Positions 7,665 to 11,942 of a DNA stretch of 11,942 nucleotides are shown here, in pieces. The position numbers and the translations under genes are program-made. Origin of the DNA: Oehlia diaphana (taxonomy: Eukaryota > Glomeromycota > Glomeromycetes > Glomerales > Glomeraceae); assembly GCA_003833135.1 (NCBI GenBank), contig QZLH01000507.1, forward strand, positions 30,755 to 42,696, read 5' to 3'. Under the pieces are notes generated by a model. The model made no database searches. It had not been told where the DNA came from and was given only the letters and a program-made list of their open reading frames with translations. Position 1 is the stretch's first letter, and each line of letters starts with the position of its first letter.

Positions 7665-8334
7665 GATAATGATAAATGAAGAAATTTCTTTTAGAAAAAA
7701 ATGCGTAAACAGGTTAAATCTAGTATAAGCTAAATCCAAACTTTGTTAATACTTAACGTAATTTATATGATTATTAAAAAGTAAAGGAATTATTTACATC
7801 CGAGTACATCTTTATTTAAAGATTATATCAAATGATTTTCACATTCCAATGTCATCCGACTGATCCGAGAATTTATTTATAATTTTTATAAACTTTGAAA
7901 AAATCGAAGTTGGTTATTCATTGCGGCGGATTTATGAAATTTAGCAAAAACCCTGCTGCGCCCTCGGAATTAAAATTACTTACAGAAACATGTGATATCG
8001 ATTAAGCTTTTTCCCTAAAAAATATCAACGCCTTTAACATTAGGAAAACGGGTCGGGTTTGGTGGGAAAACTGGTTAGACGCAAGATTTGGGGTACAAAA
8101 AATTTTTGGGTTCATTTTTGACTGTTCGCTAAAAATTTGAACTAAAATACTGTCAATATTTATTTAATTTAACACGGGTTAAGCCACAACAGATTTTTTT
8201 GACTGTGCCAAGTGATCGACAAAACCTTAACAACATTAGTGACGTTACACACGGAAATCGTCATTCCGAAAATTAATATAAATCGGGCTTAATAATAATA
8301 AAATGAATACTCCGTTTTTCTTTCTTCATTTACA
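7665..8334. other. Intergenic/promoter region upstream of the F-box gene
   Basis: No gene is supported. The part from about 7910 to 8110 is clearly more GC-rich (GCGGCGG, CCCTGCTGCGCCC, ACGGGTCGGGTTTGG) than the rest and, from memory, resembles a repeated Rhizophagus upstream or untranslated segment. Near the gene, the near-palindrome GTGACGTTACAC (8239-8250) contains a TGACGT core as in bZIP/ATF sites. AATTAATATAAAT at about 8271 is a weak TATA-like candidate some 60 bp before the start codon. These regulatory readings are speculative. Confidence 0.4.
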
Positions 8335-9954
8335 ATGTCATGTTCAAAAATATTTTCAGGAGATTTACCTGAATTAACATATGGAATTATAAAATATTTT
8401 CAAAATGATTTTTTAACTTTACATTCATGCATTTTAGTTAACAGATTATGGTGTCGTTTAACGATTCCATTATTATGGGAAAATCCATTTTCAATTCCTA
8501 CAAAAAATTATAAATTTATTGAAATTTATTTACAAAATTTAAATGATAATAATTTTAAAAAAAATTTAAACATATATAAATTTAATGATAAATTATTTTA
8601 TTTAAATACACTTTTTAATTATACTAGTTTTATAAAAGATATAAATTTATTGAAGGTTATTACTTCTGTAGGGAAGTGGTTTGAAGATTCTGTCAGAACT
8701 TTAAAACCCGAAAATAGATATTTTTTACAAAATTTAGATATACTTTCTGAATCTAAATTTAAAAGATTAATTTATATATCATTATTTAAAACATTCATTG
8801 AAAATGAAGTAAATTTAAATACTCTTAACATTGATATCTTCACTATTTCTAGTTATGAACCTTATTATAATGATATTATTGTATTAATCTTACAAAATTC
8901 AAATTTCATTAATAATATTAAAAATTTAAACCTTTATTTTGGTAGTAGCTCACCTAATATCTTATATCACAACAATAGTACTAGTGAATATACATTAATT
9001 AAAAGTCAAATATTACAAGTAATTTATTTACATCAAAATCTTAAGAAAATTTTATTAGATAATAATAGTTTCCCTTATTATCAATCATTATTTTTATCAA
9101 AAGAATATAATTGTTCAAATACTTTAAATACGATCATACTACATCAAGTCAATTTTAATGGTATAATTAATTTAGACAAAATATTTGAACAATTAAATGT
9201 ATTAGAATCTGTTCATATCACTTATTGTTATTCTTTAAATAGTAACTTTATTCAACAAATTATTAATTTAACTAAACCATTTAAACTAAAGTCTTTATTT
9301 ATAGAAGAGAGATTACAAATCAATTTATTAGAATTATTATTACAAAAATCAGGTGATTATTTGGAAAATTTCATTGTATTTGGATTTGATTATGATTTAT
9401 CATCAAGACGACAATTATTAGAATTAATTACAAAATATTGTAATAATATCAAATTTCTTGGTTTATATGGATTTGAAAACCAGATTACTCATCTAGTATC
9501 AAATTTAATTCAAAGTATTAATCATAATCTTAATTATCTTTCAATTCAAATCAAAGAAATTTGTCGATTTAATTATAATGTTGATTATACTTCAACTATA
9601 TTACAAAATTTAGGACAAATTCTCCCTTCTAAACTAGAATATTTAAGTTTATCTCTTTCTATTAAAAAAAGTGATTTTAAAATATTCTTAGAAAATTCTC
9701 AAAATACTTTTATTAATAGATTGTTAATAATGCAAAAAGGTAATGATGATATTTTATATTATATAAAGGAATTTATTATGAAAGAAAAAAGAGTCAAATA
9801 TTTGGCTATTAAGAATTTTGGAAATATAGATTTATCTACTTTAGAAGATGAAGTGAATGAATTTATGTTATATAATATTAAAGTTCTAAATTATTGTGAA
9901 TTATATTTAGCTATTAGAGCTTATGAATTTGTAAAGAATATTGATTATTTATAA
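8335..9954 (+). CDS. F-box protein with divergent leucine-rich repeats, single exon
   Basis: 539-residue uninterrupted protein. Residues about 6-50 form an F-box-like domain: LPELTYGIIKYF, then LHSCILVNRLWCRLTIPLLW, matching the LPxEl...CxxVnrxWxxlaxplLW pattern of the family. Such a domain binds Skp1 and makes the protein the substrate receptor of an SCF ubiquitin ligase. Residues about 140-530 are rich in Leu/Ile/Asn and show irregular leucine-rich-repeat-like spacing (LNTLNIDIF, IKNLNLYFG, LKSLFIEERL, LEYLSLSLSI), plausibly the substrate-binding region. The start ATG opens the conserved MSCSKIFSGDLPEL N-terminus, which I recall from many Rhizophagus paralogues; upstream DNA is non-coding. 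There is no intron, no signal peptide and no transmembrane segment. Very high Asn/Lys/Ile content reflects the AT-rich genome. The substrate is unknown. Confidence 0.9.
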   Translation: MSCSKIFSGDLPELTYGIIKYFQNDFLTLHSCILVNRLWCRLTIPLLWENPFSIPTKNYKFIEIYLQNLNDNNFKKNLNIYKFNDKLFYLNTLFNYTSFIKDINLLKVITSVGKWFEDSVRTLKPENRYFLQNLDILSESKFKRLIYISLFKTFIENEVNLNTLNIDIFTISSYEPYYNDIIVLILQNSNFINNIKNLNLYFGSSSPNILYHNNSTSEYTLIKSQILQVIYLHQNLKKILLDNNSFPYYQSLFLSKEYNCSNTLNTIILHQVNFNGIINLDKIFEQLNVLESVHITYCYSLNSNFIQQIINLTKPFKLKSLFIEERLQINLLELLLQKSGDYLENFIVFGFDYDLSSRRQLLELITKYCNNIKFLGLYGFENQITHLVSNLIQSINHNLNYLSIQIKEICRFNYNVDYTSTILQNLGQILPSKLEYLSLSLSIKKSDFKIFLENSQNTFINRLLIMQKGNDDILYYIKEFIMKEKRVKYLAIKNFGNIDLSTLEDEVNEFMLYNIKVLNYCELYLAIRAYEFVKNIDYL

Positions 9955-9993
9955 ATTAAAATATTTGTAATTGCAATGTTTGTAAATTATTAC

Positions 9994-9999
9994 AATAAA
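9994..9999 (+). terminator. Candidate polyadenylation signal of the F-box gene
   Basis: AATAAA lies 40 nt downstream of the F-box gene stop codon, followed by T-rich sequence, the usual arrangement around eukaryotic cleavage sites. In DNA this AT-rich the hexamer also occurs by chance. Confidence 0.4.
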
Positions 10000-10331
10000 A
10001 TCATTTATTTATTTATTTTATTTGTTATTGATACAATTTTATAAATTTAAAAATTGAAATCCACTTTTAAAGCTTCTTGAATTTTTTTAAAATAAAAACT
10101 AATGGTAGTATAAATCATATTTAACGCTATATTTGAAAAGAATTGAATAATCATGGATCAATTAACAAACTATAAATATAAAAATTACTTTAAATAATAC
10201 ATTTCTAAATCAGTAACAAATATCGCACATAATTGAGAAATGTAGCTAAATAATTAAAGCGACTAAAAAGGATGTGCAATAAAATGATTTTTATTGGAAT
10301 CTAACTAAAATAAGTTATACCAATTATAAAA

Positions 10332-10633
10332 CAGGTATTGATAATTATTTTACAGCCAAATAGGATCATGCTTTTTCATCATGTTTTTATTAAGCTATAA
10401 ATAAACTACTATTGCACAATTATTATTGATATTTTTGACGTTGTTTAATCAATAGTTTATTGTATTTATAAGATGATCATTGGCGGCTGCAGAATAACAC
10501 AGTTATTAGATAGGGGGTTAAAATATCATCTGAACTGCTTCACAGTTCGGTGATATTCTAACCCCCTTATCAATAACTATTATGTAACAAATTTATCAAG
10601 TTAAATCTACCTAATTATCAGGTATTGATGATT
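10332..10633. mobile_element. Insert-like segment flanked by 15-bp direct repeats
   Basis: CAGGTATTGATAATT (10332-10346) and CAGGTATTGATGATT (10619-10633) are direct repeats with one mismatch. They enclose 272 bp that does not match the kinase gene, whereas the sequence on both sides does. Inside are a loose foldback (TATAAATAAACTACTATTG at 10396-10414 against CAATAGTTTATTGTATTTATA at 10450-10470) and the strong hairpin at 10502-10577. This looks like a small non-autonomous insertion with a duplicated target, although 15 bp would be long for most DNA transposons; a tandem duplication followed by decay is the alternative. Confidence 0.5.
10502..10577. repeat. 76-nt strong imperfect hairpin (35/36-nt arms, 5-nt loop)
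   Basis: The 5' arm 10502-10537 (GTTATT..., then GGGGGTTA, ATATCA, GAACTG) and the 3' arm 10543-10577 (CAGTTC, TGATAT, TAACCCCC, ...AATAAC) pair almost completely around the loop CTTCA. I count two one-base bulges and a few single mismatches. The GGGGGTTA/TAACCCCC block is strikingly G/C-rich for this locus. It could be a minimal foldback transposon (MITE) or, if transcribed, a Dicer substrate giving small RNAs. Confidence 0.8.
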
Positions 10634-10928
10634 TCTGTTTTAGTTTTAGTTAAAAATAAAATTTATATTGACGCGAGATATTGTAAATGAATATTATACG
10701 TAAATAGATTTCATAGAGTTTCAATTTGATAACGCGCTTTATGAATTTATATTTTGGGAGGATGATTGTGAAATTTATACATTAAACTGAAATCATACTA
10801 ATTTGAAATGGTGGTTCACTTCATTTAGGAAACATATAAATAATTTTGAAATTGATTTTGATGCTTCATTATTCCTTTTTGATAAACCAACATCCGAAAG
10901 ATTACCAGGTCTCAATGAACAATTTTAA

Positions 10929-11486
10929 TAATATATCTAAATTGTATTTATTATTCTAGTAAGTTTATGGAAAGTTTATTTAAATAGTCTTAAAAAGTGC
11001 CATTATCAGCGTACCCTATTACTAATAAATGATTTTTTGTTTTTTTAAATAAAATATCGATTAGATGAGTAGTTTGGATTTTTCTCATAAAAAATTTTAT
11101 ATACGTTAAAGTTTTCTATAGTAAAAAATATGTCATTTTATAAAAGTATTCAAAAATGATAATTTATCCTATAATAAATTATTTTAAAATTACATCAGAT
11201 GCTTTTCATATTGAAATTTTCATATTGGAATAAACTGCAATTTATTGCTGGAAAATTACACGTTAAGTTTTAATTAAAGGTAATTTGTTTGAGAAAGAAG
11301 ACTCGTATTGACTGTTATTTTGAACATGCATTGTACGAATGTAATATAATACTTCTCATTTTATGTAATAAAGCCTGTATTAATAATAATTATATATCAT
11401 ATAATCATCATATATCTAGGAATAAATGAATGTGGTAATAAAGTTTTTTAATATGAAAGTAGATTTGGATATATAAAAGTATATTA
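10929..11486. other. AT-rich intergenic DNA, nothing recognised
   Basis: No open frame, RNA gene or clear repeat is supported. A short direct repeat, TTTTCATATTGAAATTTTCATATTGGAAT near 11202-11230, and AATAAA near 11367 are the only small features seen. Confidence 0.5.
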
Positions 11487-11725
11487 GTTACGGTACGTTT
11501 TGCCGAAAGCCATTTCGCCGAAGCCATTTCGCCGAAGGGATGTTTCACCGAAGGGATGTTTCGCCGAAGAGATGTTTCACCGAAGAGACATTTCACCGAA
11601 GCCATTTCACCGAATCGTCCATTTCACCGAAAGTACATTTCGCCGAAGCCATTTCACCGAAGGGCCATTTCGCTGAAGCCATTTTGCCGAAAAGATGTTT
11701 CGCCGAAGGGCCATTTCACCGAAAA
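11487..11725. repeat. Array of 15 TTTCRCCGAA units headed by GTTACGGTAC
   Basis: After GTTACGGTAC (11487-11496), fifteen copies of TTTYRCYGAA start at 11498 and end at 11723, with start-to-start steps of 15, 14, 16, 16, 16, 16, 14, 17, 16, 14, 16, 14, 16 and 16 bp. Spacers are mostly GCCA, GGGATG, GAGATG, GGGCCA and similar. The array and its header are the inverted counterpart of the 368-572 element, whose inner end reads GTACCGTAAC (563-572). Translation in any frame gives repetitive His/Phe/Ala/Pro strings that gene finders can mistake for proteins. No GTAAC outer end is seen, so this copy may be truncated. Confidence 0.8.
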
Positions 11726-11942
11726 TTATAGAAATATCACTTTTATAAATTTATTAATCGTGTAATCATGATAATAAAATTTTTTTTATTTATTTATTAA
11801 TCTCATCATGAACCTTAATTCGTAATTCATGTAACAATCGGAGTACACTCGAAAATTTGCATTTCATTGTTAATTCGTATATAGATAAATCAGTCAATTC
11901 TATATTATCCAAGCATTAATTATGGCAGTTATGAAGTTTAAA
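11726..11942. other. AT-rich flank, nothing recognised
   Basis: The last ~215 bases contain a T8 run and an ATTTATTTATTTATTAA stretch near 11785-11800, and no open frame or repeat that I can support. Confidence 0.5.

Larger units (their letters stand above)
10153..10928 (+). pseudogene. Decayed kinase gene (third copy), interrupted by an insert-like segment
   Basis: ATGGATCAATTAACAAACTA at 10153 closely matches the first codons of kinase gene 2 (MDQLTNYKYK against MEQPTNYKHK), but an in-frame stop follows within about 15 codons. Traces of gene 2 exon 1 continue in order: a TGT.AATAAAA stretch near 10273-10283 (its CNK cysteine region), GGTATTGATAATT near 10334-10346 (its IIDDF segment), and after an interruption GAATTTAT...GGGAGGATG...GAAATTTATAC at about 10742-10780 (its glycine-rich loop, GGFSKIY). 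Lysine-containing and catalytic parts are absent. After an acceptor-like TTCATTTAG (ending 10828), an open stretch encoding NNFEIDFDAS and ending LPGLNEQF-stop at 10926-10928 may be a remnant of the 3' exons. The N-terminal match is firm, the middle traces are moderate and the 3' part is tentative. Confidence 0.65.

Noticed and set aside
11498..11723. CRISPR-like array
   Set aside because: Units are only ~10 bp with 4-7-bp spacers, degenerate and in a eukaryotic genome; they do not fit repeat-spacer architecture.
11408..11765. Open reading frames on both strands across the 3' array
   Set aside because: They are translations of the 15-unit TTTCRCCGAA repeat, which is open in several frames because its units lack stop codons.
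1..11942. tRNA or rRNA genes
   Set aside because: I looked for B-box-like GGTTCGANNCC words with a matching A box and acceptor stem on both strands and found none; nothing resembles rRNA.

Overview
The window looks like nuclear DNA of an arbuscular mycorrhizal fungus, most likely Rhizophagus irregularis or a close Glomeraceae relative. The grounds are the very AT-rich sequence; many short introns (64-90 bp) with GTAAGT/GTAATT-type donors and TTTAG/ATAG-type acceptors; a lineage-typical kinase type in which a Cys-rich zinc-ribbon-like N-terminus is joined to a tyrosine-kinase-like domain; a single-exon F-box/leucine-rich protein beginning MSCSKIFSGDLPEL; and dispersed repeats (TTAACCGGTTAA palindromes, GTTACGGTAC...TTTCGCCGAA arrays) that I associate from memory with this genus. 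No database search was possible.

Layout. 1-205: end of a repeat with an 11-bp inverted repeat, then seven TTAACCGGTTAA-type palindromes. 368-572: a 205-bp element bounded by GTTAC/GTAAC ends and filled with degenerate TTTCGGCGAAA units. 584-1200: a foldback element with ~80-bp imperfect inverted arms. 2098-4364: kinase gene 1, eight exons on the + strand, 577 codons when spliced, including a 12-nt microexon. 4365-5479: intergenic DNA of mobile-element origin; it holds a 56-codon minus-strand relic resembling the C-terminal tail of a Polinton/Maverick-type DNA polymerase B, a long T-rich tract and a cluster of AGAATTCT palindromes. 5480-7320: kinase gene 2, five exons, with two compensating single-base frameshifts inside exon 2. 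7536-7664: a 129-bp element with perfect 12-bp terminal inverted repeats. 8335-9954: the F-box/LRR-like gene, uninterrupted. 10153-10928: a decayed third kinase copy, split by an insert-like segment that carries a strong 76-nt hairpin and is flanked by near-identical 15-bp direct repeats. 11487-11725: a 15-unit TTTCRCCGAA array, inverted relative to the left-hand one.

How it fits together. Two kinase genes, one kinase relic and an F-box gene lie head to tail on one strand, bracketed and separated by repeats. Both families are known to be strongly expanded in Glomeromycotina. The window reads as a snapshot of local gene birth and death: one intact kinase, one with frame lesions, one relic, and an intact F-box gene. 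The kinases would act in cytoplasmic signalling and the F-box protein as a substrate receptor of an SCF ubiquitin ligase; nothing in the sequence shows that these products act on each other.

The least explained items are the hairpin-bearing insert in the kinase relic (10332-10633), the inverted pair of GTTACGGTAC arrays that bracket the locus, the large foldback at 584-1200, and the paired frame lesions of kinase 2. I found no convincing wholly new biochemical system.
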